Assembly: GCF_003610535.1 (NCBI RefSeq)
Contig: NZ_RAPN01000002.1
Location: 62,001-126,000, forward strand
Reading direction: 5' to 3'
Length of the DNA: 64,000 bases
Origin: Mangrovibacterium diazotrophicum
GTDB lineage: Bacteria > Bacteroidota > Bacteroidia > Bacteroidales > Prolixibacteraceae
Below, piece by piece: positions 54,124 to 63,321 of the stretch; the first letter of the stretch is position 1; each line of letters begins with the position of its first letter. The notes beneath the pieces are model-generated. The model was not told where the DNA came from, did no database searches, and saw only the letters and a program-made list of their open reading frames with translations. Both the position numbers and the translations under genes were made by a program.

Positions 54124-54717
54124 TTATTGATAAAACAGGAAGAAGAAATAAAACTCGGTGATTTCGCGATCAGAAGACATGGCTGAAAGTAAAAACTTGC
54201 GGGCGATTGACAACTGATTTTTGACAAACTGCTCCGACAAACTTAAGCGTCGGGCTATTTCGCCGTTTTTCAATTCGTGTTGGTAGCGAAGCAGGAAGAT
54301 TTCACGTCGACGCTCGGGCAACTCATCGGCTAGTTTCCGGAATTTCTGCATAAAACGTTTGTAATCGAGTTCTTCCTCATTTTTAGCAGTCACTGCCAGA
54401 TACTCCGTCGCAAACTCGCGCAAATAGCGTTGTTCGCGACATTTCTTCAAATATCGTTTCCGGATGTTGTTGTAGGCAATCGTAAACAGGTACGACTGAA
54501 AAGATGTGTCTGTCTTCAGCGTTTCCCGGTTCTCCCAGATTTTTAAAAACACCTCATTCAATACATCCTCAGCATCCTGCTTTTCCTGCAAATATTTTTT
54601 CGAGAAGTGGTACACTCTCAGGCTGTATTTATCATACAATAAATGGAATGCCTGCAGATTTCCATTCCGAACTTGATTCACAAGCGCATCGTCAGTAATT
54701 TTTTCCTCTGCGTGCAA
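54124..54717 (-). CDS. ECF RNA polymerase sigma factor, SusCD-associated (Bacteroidetes type)
   Basis: A protein of about 197 residues with region 2 ('AFHLLYDKYSLRVYHFSKKY', 'KQDAEDVLNEVFLKIWENRE', 'SFQSYLFTIAYNNIRKRY') and region 4 ('LPERRREIFLLRYQHELKNG', 'EIARRLSLSEQFVKNQLSIA'). No ATG precedes region 2; an in-frame stop lies four codons before the TTG at 54717, so TTG is the probable start. It should activate the susCD operon when freed from FecR. A TTG-N19-TATATTCG promoter lies upstream. Confidence 0.94.
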   Translation of the reverse strand: MHAEEKITDDALVNQVRNGNLQAFHLLYDKYSLRVYHFSKKYLQEKQDAEDVLNEVFLKIWENRETLKTDTSFQSYLFTIAYNNIRKRYLKKCREQRYLREFATEYLAVTAKNEEELDYKRFMQKFRKLADELPERRREIFLLRYQHELKNGEIARRLSLSEQFVKNQLSIARKFLLSAMSSDREITEFYFFFLFYQ

Positions 54718-54751
54718 TGTTGTTCGCTATTCAGTTGTTGTTGGATAACAA

Positions 54752-54781
54752 CGAATATAGAAGATTTTTTGAAAATTACAA
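54752..54781 (-). promoter_or_regulatory. Promoter of the ECF sigma/fecR pair
   Basis: On the minus strand, TTG (54779-54781), exactly 19 nt, then TATATTCG (54752-54759). This fits the Bacteroidota TTG-N19-TAnnTTTG layout with one mismatch in the -7 box. Confidence 0.55.
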
Positions 54782-54845
54782 TTATGCTTTATAAAAAGTA
54801 GCAGCTGTTATTGAAGCAGTTTTCTTATCCAAAAGCTATCATAAA

Positions 54846-54872
54846 AAAAGCACCTCCATTGGAGATGCTTTT
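54846..54872 (-). terminator. Terminator of the lipid-type operon
   Basis: A 12-bp stem (AAAAGCACCTCC / GGAGATGCTTTT, loop 3) pairs completely only in minus-strand RNA (one G-U) and runs into T residues, about 20 nt past the VOC gene. Confidence 0.85.
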
Positions 54873-54893
54873 GAATATTATCGTGATGATCTT

Positions 54894-55949
54894 TTAATCT
54901 TTTACGCGGTTAAACCGAAGTGTTTTGACCATCCAGTCGGGCAGCGATTTTTTCGGGTCTCGTCCTTTCAGGTTCATGTACCAGCCGAGCTTTTCGATAA
55001 TCGGCAGCTTGTGCGTTTCAACAAACTCGATTGGCGTACCGTCCGGATCGGAGATGTATGAAAAATGACCTGCGGCTACGCCCATGTCGAAACTGTCGGC
55101 GCTATTGACGGTGAAAGGAAAACCTTTCTGTTCACATTCCTTTTGCAGCAATTCCATTCCCTGAATATCGAAACAAAGGTGAATGTAGCCCAATTCGCCC
55201 CAAATACGGTCTCTGAAAATATGATCGGGTTTGCGCTCCAGGGCCTGCACCAACTCGATTTGGGTAGGACCTAAAATTTTGCTGAAAGGTCCGGTGCGTG
55301 GTTTGTGTTTCAACAACACACGGCGATATTTTTCGTTTCCGCCAGGCAGAACAGCAAAATCGTCGAACACGCCGGATTTATCGTAAACAACTTCACTGTA
55401 CTCCAAAATATCCGCATAAACTTTTTGGGCCTCTTCAATATCCGATACACCAATCACGGTTCCGGCAACACCGCCGGTCTGCGATTTTTGCATCATGTAA
55501 ATATGATGATCTTCAACCACCTCGAAAATATTGTTGTACGGATCTTTCAGGTAGTAATGTGAATTTCCTTGCGGATCCTTCGTCAACTCACTTAACAGAT
55601 CTACTCCGGCGGCTTTGTGAGCAGTGTACGCTTTTGCAACGTCGTGGCACTTCATTTTGACAATGAAGATACCCGTGTCGCCCAACTTCACATCAAACAC
55701 GGGAGCTTTCGGGCTGATTTGGGTATGTTGCCAAATCTCGAAACCACCTCCACCTTCCATGTTCATGGCCAATGCGGCGTAACGGTCACACTCCTGACCA
55801 TTTGTATAGTGCTTCATCAACTTCGCTGTCGCGGTGTCTTCAAACACATTAATGTCCATGCCAAACACCTTTCGGTACCACTTCCAGGCCTCCCGGGCAT
55901 TCACTACTCCAACACCAACTTGCTGGATGCCGCTAATATTTTTCTTCAT
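54894..55949 (-). CDS. Double VOC (glyoxalase-fold) protein
   Basis: A 351-residue cytosolic protein with two vicinal-oxygen-chelate halves: 'GIQQVGVGVVNAREAWKWYR' to 'YLKDPYNNIFEVVEDHH' (about 5-150), and 'GTVIGVSDIEEAQKVYADIL' to 'SYISDPDGTPIEFVETHKLP' (about 160-320). The metal-ligand Glu residues near each half's end are present ('NIFEVVE', 'PIEFVE'). VOC members include dioxygenases, isomerases and lyases, and the reaction cannot be inferred. It is the last gene of the operon, 27 bp after the SDR. Confidence 0.88.
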   Translation of the reverse strand: MKKNISGIQQVGVGVVNAREAWKWYRKVFGMDINVFEDTATAKLMKHYTNGQECDRYAALAMNMEGGGGFEIWQHTQISPKAPVFDVKLGDTGIFIVKMKCHDVAKAYTAHKAAGVDLLSELTKDPQGNSHYYLKDPYNNIFEVVEDHHIYMMQKSQTGGVAGTVIGVSDIEEAQKVYADILEYSEVVYDKSGVFDDFAVLPGGNEKYRRVLLKHKPRTGPFSKILGPTQIELVQALERKPDHIFRDRIWGELGYIHLCFDIQGMELLQKECEQKGFPFTVNSADSFDMGVAAGHFSYISDPDGTPIEFVETHKLPIIEKLGWYMNLKGRDPKKSLPDWMVKTLRFNRVKD

Positions 55950-55976
55950 AAAGGGTGTATTAAACGAGCTTACGCC

Positions 55977-56771
55977 CTAATTTTTAATGTTAGTTACCAT
56001 CTTGTAGAACAGGGCCGGCAAAAAACGACGGATATGAACCATCAGCAACTCTTTCTTTCCCACAAGCACTTCTTTCCGGTTCTTTTTGATCGCCTTTACA
56101 ATTTGAACAGCACATTCGTCAGCAGGCATACCGTTTGACTGCCCGTCATCCATCTTGTTGTAGGCCTCTCCGCTTTCCGTAATCGCGTTTTTCGATACGT
56201 TTGTATTCACTCTTCCCGGCGAAACAATCGTCACATCAACATGCTCATTCACCAATTCGGCACGCAAAGCTTCAAAATAGCCTTGCAAAGCATGCTTGGA
56301 CGCGCTGTAGGCCGTGCGCCACGGAAAACCAAATTTACCGGTAATGCTGCTGATTACCACCAAATGACCGGAACCTTGTTGCAGCATTTGTTGCAGCACC
56401 TGTTTCGATAAAGCAATTATACTAAAAAAGTTCAGTTCCATCACCTGCCGGTCAATCGACACCGGTGTGTCTTTCGCCAGGGAACGCTGGCTGCGTCCGG
56501 CATTGTTGATCAGAAAATCAATGCGTCCGGTTTGTGCGATAACCGAATCTACCAGATTGGCAATTTCATCCGTCTTTGATAAATCAGCAGGCTGCACCCA
56601 ACATTTCGACGTGTACTGAAGGCATTTTTCACGAACCTCTTCCAATTTTGCCTGGTTGCGGGCCGACAGTACCAATAAAGCTCCTTCGCGGGCAAATTCG
56701 TAAGCCAGTGCCTCTCCGATTCCCGAAGATGCACCCGTAATCCAAACAACTTTATTTTTGAGGTTTTTCAT
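55977..56771 (-). CDS. Short-chain dehydrogenase/reductase (DHRS7-like)
   Basis: A 264-residue classical SDR starting 'MKNLKNKVVWITGASSGIGE'; the frame's earlier start would be a TTG and is not needed. The cofactor motif TGASSGIG is at 12-19, 'NNAG' at 89-92, the catalytic Ser near 142 and Tyr155-Lys159 in 'TAYSASKHA'. The C-terminal about 35 residues are basic and hydrophobic ('MVHIRRFLPALFYKMVTNI'), suggesting membrane association, as in SDRs acting on lipids. It starts 21 bp after the DUF5686 gene. Confidence 0.92.
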   Translation of the reverse strand: MKNLKNKVVWITGASSGIGEALAYEFAREGALLVLSARNQAKLEEVREKCLQYTSKCWVQPADLSKTDEIANLVDSVIAQTGRIDFLINNAGRSQRSLAKDTPVSIDRQVMELNFFSIIALSKQVLQQMLQQGSGHLVVISSITGKFGFPWRTAYSASKHALQGYFEALRAELVNEHVDVTIVSPGRVNTNVSKNAITESGEAYNKMDDGQSNGMPADECAVQIVKAIKKNRKEVLVGKKELLMVHIRRFLPALFYKMVTNIKN

Positions 56772-56792
56772 TCCTAGTTTTTTATCCGGCAA

Positions 56793-59234
56793 CTAAAAAC
56801 TCATTTCTGTGCGGAAAAAGATACCATTTTTATACGTAAAATCACTATTGCGATAGGTTCCTCCCAGTTGCCGCACATATTCTACGCGAAGCACCTTAAA
56901 AATATTGGTTACACCAAAACCAATCTCGGCGTAGGGCGCATTTTTACTGTTATCGTAATATTCGGGTAAATCGAAGACGCCCTTGTATGAATCAGTCAGC
57001 TTCCCGTAATGCACCTTCAGCGACACCACTTCACGTAACTTTAGTTTCCGAACCAATGGAACCCGGTTCAGCAACACACCTCCCCCATTCAGGTGCGCAT
57101 GCAAGTTGGTATACACGTTGTGTGCAAATGAAGCATGATGCAACAGGTTGAAACGGAACTTGGCATAGCCCAACGACATCGATCCAACCGGCAGATCCAA
57201 CTGATCGAAGGGTGCATCACCAAAGAGGTAGCCACCATTCAGCATGTAGTTGACAAACATTTGCCCAAGCAAAATTCGACCTTGAATAGAAGAATGGAAA
57301 CGTGCATAAAATCCAAGGTCGTCCTCCATTCCCGGAACTGACAAACGGCCAATATCTGCTCCGACATCAATCACCGGAATCGGGTCGACGTAATAAATCC
57401 GATCAAAGAAATAACGGTCGTAGTGCTGTCCGAAGGCAAAACGCGCATCAACCAGCACGCCGTAGTTCGTATATTTATTGTACGGAACCCCATCCTTGGT
57501 AAACGACACATAAGGCGTGGCATAGTTCCAGTTCACGTAGGGCGATGCCTCCAAATGGATATCGCTTGGCGCGTTGTATTCAATCCGTCCCTCCAGGTAT
57601 TTTTCCTCCTTCAAATAAGGGTTCTTTTCCTTTGTTGTAAAAACAGCAATGAAGTTACTGTTCCCTTTATTGTTGGGATTGTGCTTGACGAAACGCAAAA
57701 AGCGATCCTGCGAAATCAGGTTATAGTCGTTAAAGTATTTGAACCGAAACAAAAATTTATCCGTCTCGCCGGGTTGAAAGTCGAAATTGGCGCCGTACTT
57801 AAATTCCTTGTTCGCGGTTCCGTAACCGAGAAATCCACCGACGGAGAAACGCTCAAACATTTGCTCGCTCGTGCGCAGCGGAATGGTAATCCGATTCCCT
57901 TCAATCTTGTTGGTCGAATAAATATCGAAGACCGGCCCGACATCAATTTTCCCCATGTTGAAGAAACTCGTGAGCGCCACGCCCCCTACTTTATCAACAT
58001 TCTTGACAATCGGCTGCTTCTTCAGGTTGTCAACACTTTGATAGGTTTCGGCATCCAACTGGTCAACCGCGAACTCGGGCTGTGTTTTCCAATCTTTGGC
58101 TTTCACATCCGCCAGCCGAGGTGAAGTGGAATAACTGGTTGTTTTATTGATCAGCCAGTTCCCGCTCGACACACTTTCCAGCCGCTTGGAGGCGTAACTA
58201 GTCGTCGAATCTTTATTGGCAAACAACGACATGTTGATGTCCACTTTCTGCTCATCGAAAAAGTAATTACCCTCCTGGTCGGTTTGATACACTACGCTTC
58301 CGCGAAACCCATTGATAAAGTTCAGGTTCGCCTTTTCCGAAATGTAAGCATCAATCTTCGTTAAAGCATAGGTTTCTGCATCAACTGTGAAACTACCCGA
58401 AAACAGCGGATTGCGCAGGTTTTTCGGAGCATAGGTCAGCTGGTAAAACTTGTGCCCGTTCTGATAGATGGTATCGTTGAAATAGTAATTGTAGTACAAC
58501 AAAGCGGAACGACTAATCGGCGACACGTATCCCCGATCCATGATCTGGATATTCTCGTCGTAAAAGTCCATCGAGACCGCCACATTTTTCAACACAAAAC
58601 TTTCGATGAACGATTCAGAACGCGGGAAAATCCCGTCCTTCTTCAAATAAGCCACTTTCACCGAATCCGCTGAAACATCTTCGCCTTTCTCTGCCAGGTA
58701 AATTGGCGAAAACTGCATGTCATGTCCTTCCAAACTGACCGTTATATCGGACATGTTGTCGAAGAAGCGGCTCACCTTCGCTGTTGTATCCACAGCAATA
58801 TAAACCGTCGTATTTTCAATCGACTTGTAGTTCTTGACATTTGCCAACCGATCCCGGTTTTCTTTCTTATTCTTCTGAATGAGGTTGAAAACCACCCGGG
58901 CAAAAGGAACTTCCGACTTAACCGTCACCTCGTCAATTTGCTTGACATCCTGTTTCAGTTCAACCCGCAGTTCCCTCCCAACTTTACTGAGAAGAAATTC
59001 CTGCTCGACGTAGCCCACAGTCGAAACCGCTAGCGTATCACCTTTGGGCCCGTTTATTGAAAAACGTCCATCCAGATCCGACTGGGTTCCCTGCATCGTT
59101 CCTTTAATCCAAATGTTGGCAAAAGGAATGGCTTCCTTTGTTGCAGCATCCACCACAACACCGGAAATACCTTGTGCGAAAACCCCGGAACTTACAACGA
59201 CCAGAAAAATGGCGATAGTAAATATCCTTGACAT
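56793..59234 (-). CDS. DUF5686 outer-membrane protein with carboxypeptidase-like domain
   Basis: An 813-residue exported protein. The signal peptide ends 'GVFAQ' (about 20). A CarboxypepD_reg-like beta domain (about 22-105, 'GVVVDAATKEAIPFANIWIK', 'SDLDGRFSI') is followed by DUF5686, a long beta-rich region with many aromatic strands that probably forms an outer-membrane barrel, ending in Phe ('FFRTEMSF'). The family is confined to Bacteroidota and has no known role; a surface or assembly function is likely. It lies 10 bp after the CDP-alcohol transferase. Confidence 0.9.
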   Translation of the reverse strand: MSRIFTIAIFLVVVSSGVFAQGISGVVVDAATKEAIPFANIWIKGTMQGTQSDLDGRFSINGPKGDTLAVSTVGYVEQEFLLSKVGRELRVELKQDVKQIDEVTVKSEVPFARVVFNLIQKNKKENRDRLANVKNYKSIENTTVYIAVDTTAKVSRFFDNMSDITVSLEGHDMQFSPIYLAEKGEDVSADSVKVAYLKKDGIFPRSESFIESFVLKNVAVSMDFYDENIQIMDRGYVSPISRSALLYYNYYFNDTIYQNGHKFYQLTYAPKNLRNPLFSGSFTVDAETYALTKIDAYISEKANLNFINGFRGSVVYQTDQEGNYFFDEQKVDINMSLFANKDSTTSYASKRLESVSSGNWLINKTTSYSTSPRLADVKAKDWKTQPEFAVDQLDAETYQSVDNLKKQPIVKNVDKVGGVALTSFFNMGKIDVGPVFDIYSTNKIEGNRITIPLRTSEQMFERFSVGGFLGYGTANKEFKYGANFDFQPGETDKFLFRFKYFNDYNLISQDRFLRFVKHNPNNKGNSNFIAVFTTKEKNPYLKEEKYLEGRIEYNAPSDIHLEASPYVNWNYATPYVSFTKDGVPYNKYTNYGVLVDARFAFGQHYDRYFFDRIYYVDPIPVIDVGADIGRLSVPGMEDDLGFYARFHSSIQGRILLGQMFVNYMLNGGYLFGDAPFDQLDLPVGSMSLGYAKFRFNLLHHASFAHNVYTNLHAHLNGGGVLLNRVPLVRKLKLREVVSLKVHYGKLTDSYKGVFDLPEYYDNSKNAPYAEIGFGVTNIFKVLRVEYVRQLGGTYRNSDFTYKNGIFFRTEMSF

Positions 59235-59244
59235 TGGGCTGAAT

Positions 59245-59841
59245 TTATTGTCTGCTTTTCTCGCTTTTCATAAGCCAGTAAAGCCCTTTCACACCGATAC
59301 GGATATCGTCAAGCTTTAGCAGAACAAAAATCTTTTCGACATAGGCAATTACTCCCCAGCCAACGGCCAGGTAATACATCCAGGTGTAAAAGCCAAAAAC
59401 GAAAAGAATAAAAAAGAATATACTTTGAATGTAGCCGGCCGAAACAGCCGAATAAAGGTGCAAACCGGGTATTTTACCAAAACGGGTAAACGCCACGATA
59501 TAGCTGAGCACAAAAACCGTCAGGAATAGGTACAACAGCCAGGCATGCGGTTCAATATCCGTCCACTTAAAGATGAACAGCCCCAACAGGGCCATGGCGT
59601 AAGTACAAATGTCGGCCAGGTTATCGAGAGCAGCTCCAAAGTTCGTTTGAAGTTTGAAAAAACGGGCAATATTTCCGTCAAGCACATCACTTACCAAGCT
59701 AATGCAAAGCAAGATGACATACCATTTTTCCTGTCCGGTTAATGCGAAGTAAAATATGACGGGGAAAGCCAGCAGCCGGTAAAAACTAATAAAATTCGGC
59801 ACATTCAGGATCTTCTCCCCTCTAACTGTTAATTGTTTCAT
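59245..59841 (-). CDS. CDP-alcohol phosphatidyltransferase family protein
   Basis: A 198-residue membrane enzyme. The full family motif DX2DGX2ARX8GX3DX3D is intact: Asp52, Asp55, Gly56, Ala59, Arg60, Gly69, Asp73, Asp77. Five or six membrane segments surround it. Enzymes of this family join a CDP-activated lipid or alcohol to a second alcohol, as in phosphatidylglycerol-phosphate, phosphatidylinositol-phosphate or cardiolipin synthesis. The start 'MKQLTVRGEKILNVPNFIS' is preferred over an earlier ATG. The headgroup is not readable. It sits between an extended SDR and DUF5686 in the operon. Confidence 0.93.
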   Translation of the reverse strand: MKQLTVRGEKILNVPNFISFYRLLAFPVIFYFALTGQEKWYVILLCISLVSDVLDGNIARFFKLQTNFGAALDNLADICTYAMALLGLFIFKWTDIEPHAWLLYLFLTVFVLSYIVAFTRFGKIPGLHLYSAVSAGYIQSIFFFILFVFGFYTWMYYLAVGWGVIAYVEKIFVLLKLDDIRIGVKGLYWLMKSEKSRQ

Positions 59842-59861
59842 TTTTCTGTTGTTCAATTTGA

Positions 59862-60962
59862 TTAACAAGCGACTTGCGCTTTCTTGTCTGTTGCGTTCCC
59901 AAGGAAATTTTCCAGCATTAACCGCACGGAGTCATCGCTTAGGTTATCAACCTCAACCTGTAAGCCTTCGTCCAGCTTGGTGGTATCGAATGAAAGATTC
60001 GTACCGGTGTAGCTGGCGGTAAACGACATACCGATTGAAATAATCCGCTCGTAAGCGTCCATTTCCGCTTTCTCCAAATCCATTTGCGGAATCAGCTCAA
60101 TAGGCAGCAACTCACCCAAAGTCTTCAAAATAAATTGATTCTTGATTGCACGTTTAGCAACCATATTCATGATTACCGGGAGTTCTTTCACCTTCACCGT
60201 CTGCATCAGGTAAGTCACAACGGTGTCAATCGGAATCAGGTTCTGAGTCGATTCCGGATCAACTTTTACCCTCAGTTTCAGATTTGCATGGCGATTAGCC
60301 AAACTTTGAATCCGTCGAGAAAAATCGAAGATACCATAGTCAGTAGCGGTTACACCGGTTTTGCTGTTACCAACAACCTGTGATAAACGCAGGATATGAC
60401 CTTTCAATCCTTCATTTTCCATGTGCTTACGGATCAGGTTTTCGGCAAAGCGTTTCGATTGTTCATAGTAATTACGAAACTCAGAGATGTCTGCATTTTC
60501 GTAAAACTTCTCTTCGAACATGCCGTCAAATTTACCGCACGAATAAGCAGTACTTACAAAGAAGAAACGACACTCTTTGCCTGCAAATTTCGAGAATACC
60601 CGAACTGAGTTTTGAACACCGTCCATGTTGGTTTGGAAGATTTCATCTTTTGCTTTGAAATCATATTTGAGACTGGCTGCAAAATGGTAGTAATCCACTT
60701 CCCCATCGAAAAGTTCCTTCAACGTTTGTTCTTCAATACCGAAGTTTTCATCCAGCAGCGAGTAATCCAGGATTTTCAGATTCTCCGGCTTCTTAAACGC
60801 ACCTTGCGTTATTTCAATCATCGCTTTCTGCATTCGCTTCTCAGCCGGGTTCTTATCGTTTCCCCGAACCAAAGCGATAACCTCGTAGTTTTGCTGCAAC
60901 AACTCTTCTATAAAGTTTGATGCAACATAGCCGTTGGCTCCATTGATTATAATTCTCTTCAT
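59862..60962 (-). CDS. Extended SDR / NAD-dependent epimerase-reductase
   Basis: A 366-residue Rossmann protein. The dinucleotide motif is 'NGANGYVASNF' (7-17), and the catalytic pair is Tyr166 and Lys170 in 'YYEQSKRFA' with Ser/Thr at 'FVSTAYSCG'. The middle 'YYHFAASLKYDFKAKDEIFQ' and 'NMDGVQNSV' resemble the fatty-acyl reductase/male-sterility and thioester-reductase branch of extended SDRs, so a lipid or thioester reductase is possible. No membrane segment is seen. A 92-bp gap separates it from the kinase-like gene, and the CDP-alcohol transferase follows after 20 bp. Confidence 0.85.
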   Translation of the reverse strand: MKRIIINGANGYVASNFIEELLQQNYEVIALVRGNDKNPAEKRMQKAMIEITQGAFKKPENLKILDYSLLDENFGIEEQTLKELFDGEVDYYHFAASLKYDFKAKDEIFQTNMDGVQNSVRVFSKFAGKECRFFFVSTAYSCGKFDGMFEEKFYENADISEFRNYYEQSKRFAENLIRKHMENEGLKGHILRLSQVVGNSKTGVTATDYGIFDFSRRIQSLANRHANLKLRVKVDPESTQNLIPIDTVVTYLMQTVKVKELPVIMNMVAKRAIKNQFILKTLGELLPIELIPQMDLEKAEMDAYERIISIGMSFTASYTGTNLSFDTTKLDEGLQVEVDNLSDDSVRLMLENFLGNATDKKAQVAC

Positions 60963-61054
60963 GAAAGTAATTTTTAGCTTTTTTCTTTTAACTTGTTTGT
61001 TTTCAGGCTGTAATTATATCTTAATCATTTAAACTCAAATTTCATTCAAAATGT

Positions 61055-61729
61055 TTACATAAACAGGACTAAAACCAGCACCACACTAAGCGGTATCGAT
61101 AAATTGTCCGATCCTCTCCAACTCATTAATTCTCCGAGTGTACTGGCAACTGCAATCAGTGCTGCGAGCCAAAACGTGTGGAAATCGAAGACTTCTTTAT
61201 GAAAATAAAGTGCAATAATGCTAATGATGAAACTCGTCACCAGGAAGGCTCCTGAACCGAGCCATGTCTTATTCAGCTTATGTCCGAAAATTTTAATGCG
61301 TCCGTTGTAATTCTTGATATTGATCCCGAGGATGGCAGCCATGGGGTCGCAAACCGCAAGAATTAACATAGGCAGAATATACAGCAACTTATTATCCAGC
61401 AAACTGGAGATCAAAAAGGTAACATAAATCGACAAAGGAAGCAAGTAACTACCGATGGATTTACGCTCGATATCGTGAATTGACTTCAATTGCTTACTGT
61501 ACTGGGTAATGAACAAAGCTGCAAAAAACAGCAAGGCCAATATCAAAATGTACCAGTGCGATGGAAATATGTAAGGCAAAGGAATGACTGCTAGGGTTGC
61601 GACAAGGTGAGCAAACTTACGCGTGAATTCCCCCTTGAGGTTCAACCTGCGATAATTCAACTCGTTAAATGCCAATAGCAATACAATTCCTATTAAATAT
61701 AAAACCGATAGAACAACGACATTTCCCAT
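61055..61729 (-). CDS. Polyprenol/diacylglycerol kinase-like membrane protein (CTP-dependent type)
   Basis: A 224-residue protein with six or seven membrane segments. It matches the Dgk1/Sec59/phytol-kinase branch of CTP-dependent lipid kinases: 'GEFTRKFAHLVATLAVIPLP' near the N-terminus, 'RKSIGSYLLPLSIYVTF', 'AVCDPMAAILGINI' and 'KTWLGSGAFLVTSF', and 'STLGELMSWRGSDNLSIPL' near the C-terminus. Characterised members phosphorylate a lipid alcohol (dolichol, diacylglycerol, phytol) with CTP. The substrate is unknown. It lies 16 bp after the CdsA-like gene. Confidence 0.85.
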   Translation of the reverse strand: MGNVVVLSVLYLIGIVLLLAFNELNYRRLNLKGEFTRKFAHLVATLAVIPLPYIFPSHWYILILALLFFAALFITQYSKQLKSIHDIERKSIGSYLLPLSIYVTFLISSLLDNKLLYILPMLILAVCDPMAAILGINIKNYNGRIKIFGHKLNKTWLGSGAFLVTSFIISIIALYFHKEVFDFHTFWLAALIAVASTLGELMSWRGSDNLSIPLSVVLVLVLFM

Positions 61730-61745
61730 TTCGTTTCAGATCCCT

Positions 61746-62474
61746 TTAAAAGTTTAACACATAAACACAGAAAGCAACCCAGGCTCCACCCGCAATGAGG
61801 CTATCGAAGCGGTCGAGAAAACCACCGTGACCGGGAATTAACTTACTGTAGTCTTTTACTTGATATTTTCGTTTGTAGTACGATGCGGCAATATCGCCCA
61901 GGAAGGCGAAAACAACGATCCCGGCAGCTAAAAGCACCGACTCGAGCCAGCTTCCATCGTACAATCTTTTTAATACAAAAGCGCTGGCAACGGCAAACAA
62001 AGCGCCGCCAACAACTCCACCCAACGTCTTATTCGGACTTATTTCGGGCAGAATTCTCGTTTTCCCAAACAGCTGTCCACTAATCTGGCTGAATGCGTCG
62101 AAAATCGAAAGTACCAGGAACGAGAACAGAATCAATTCTTTCGACAAACCACTGAACAGGAAAAAGCCGATTGTGAGCACGAAATACAAAAGCAGTGAAA
62201 AGCCGAAGAATACTTTGTTCTCCAGATTCCGTCGATTAAACAGGCGAAATAACTCGACAACTCCGACCAGTCCAATAACAAGCGCCAGGTACCGGAAAAC
62301 AACCGGATTGAGTACAATACTGAAAAACAGAATATTGATAATGAAAAAGTAGGCAATAAACTTCGTATAACTTTCCCGTGCAACGGCAGGATCCTTTTTG
62401 CGGTTAATCAGGTAAAAACCGATTCCTCCCAGCACAAAGTAGACCAATATGATAATGTAAATCGTTTGAATCAT
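61746..62474 (-). CDS. CdsA-like phosphatidate cytidylyltransferase family protein
   Basis: A 242-residue integral membrane protein with about seven segments. The CTP_transf_1 signature near the C-terminus is clear: 'KDYSKLIPGHGGFLDRFDSL', with the catalytic His and Asp residues, preceded by 'EISPNKTLGGVVGG' and 'FLGDIAASYYKRKYQ'. Canonical CdsA makes CDP-diacylglycerol. The start 'MIQTIYIIILVYF' is chosen because the earlier frame lies inside the TauE gene. Its operon partners (a lipid-kinase-like protein and a CDP-alcohol transferase) suggest a dedicated copy rather than the housekeeping enzyme, but the latter is not excluded. Confidence 0.9.
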   Translation of the reverse strand: MIQTIYIIILVYFVLGGIGFYLINRKKDPAVARESYTKFIAYFFIINILFFSIVLNPVVFRYLALVIGLVGVVELFRLFNRRNLENKVFFGFSLLLYFVLTIGFFLFSGLSKELILFSFLVLSIFDAFSQISGQLFGKTRILPEISPNKTLGGVVGGALFAVASAFVLKRLYDGSWLESVLLAAGIVVFAFLGDIAASYYKRKYQVKDYSKLIPGHGGFLDRFDSLIAGGAWVAFCVYVLNF

Positions 62475-62488
62475 CTCTTTTTTTAAAC

Positions 62489-63283
62489 TTATCCAACAAT
62501 CATTAAAACTCCCAGCGCCACCATGACGGCAGCGTACCAATACCTGGCTTTATTTTCCGATTTATTGACTTTTGACTTGGTAAGCAATTTCGGCCCGGCC
62601 AATGCTCCGACAACAGAACCAACTGTTAAAAATCCAACCAAAGTCAAGTCGATTTGCCCAACCAGGAAATGGGCTCCAATGGCAAAAATTGTGTTCACCA
62701 ATACAATTAGCAATGACGTTCCAATAACCAGTTTAATTGGAATCCGAAGGGAAAACAATCCGGCCAAAACCGGCGCCGTTCCGCTTGTACCAAATGTTCC
62801 AGTAATCACTCCTGCAAAAAATCCAAAGAAAGAAGTCTTTCCAATTTTCTCTTTTTGGGTCAGCTCAACGCACTCACCATTGTTTTCGGCTTTCTTCTTT
62901 TTATAAGTATCGCGTACAATATTCGCAGCCATCAAAATGGAATAGATTCCAAAGCTGGTTTTCAACATCTCCGAACTTATACGACTGGTAATACCAGCCC
63001 CAACAAAAGCGCCGATGACACCGACTGCAGCAAACATCAGTGCCACTTTCACATCCACATTCTGATGCCGAAAATGGCCGGCCGATCCCACCAAACCAAT
63101 CGGCAAAGTAGCCACCAGCGAGGTAATTACTGCTGTTTGAGTAGGCACATGCAAAAGCAACGTGAGGATCGGCAAAAAGAAGAAGCCGCCTCCCCCGCCC
63201 AGCATCGTGCCAAACAAGCCAATAATAAATCCCAGCAACGGCAGGATAAAGTAAATCGTTTCTATAGGTGAATGCGATATCAT
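62489..63283 (-). CDS. TauE/SafE-family sulfite exporter-like permease
   Basis: A 264-residue protein with about eight membrane segments and the inverted-repeat layout of TauE/SafE. The two family motifs are 'GTMLGGGGGFFFLPILTLLL' in the first half and 'GVITGTFGTSGTAPVLAGLF' in the second. Members export sulfite, sulfoacetate or other organosulfonates and organic acids; many are unassigned. It lies between the LolA-like gene (38 bp) and the CdsA-like gene (14 bp), so it is part of the same operon. Confidence 0.92.
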   Translation of the reverse strand: MISHSPIETIYFILPLLGFIIGLFGTMLGGGGGFFFLPILTLLLHVPTQTAVITSLVATLPIGLVGSAGHFRHQNVDVKVALMFAAVGVIGAFVGAGITSRISSEMLKTSFGIYSILMAANIVRDTYKKKKAENNGECVELTQKEKIGKTSFFGFFAGVITGTFGTSGTAPVLAGLFSLRIPIKLVIGTSLLIVLVNTIFAIGAHFLVGQIDLTLVGFLTVGSVVGALAGPKLLTKSKVNKSENKARYWYAAVMVALGVLMIVG

Positions 63284-63321
63284 CTTAACTTGGCAAATCC
63301 GGTATTGTTCTTTTTTGAAAA

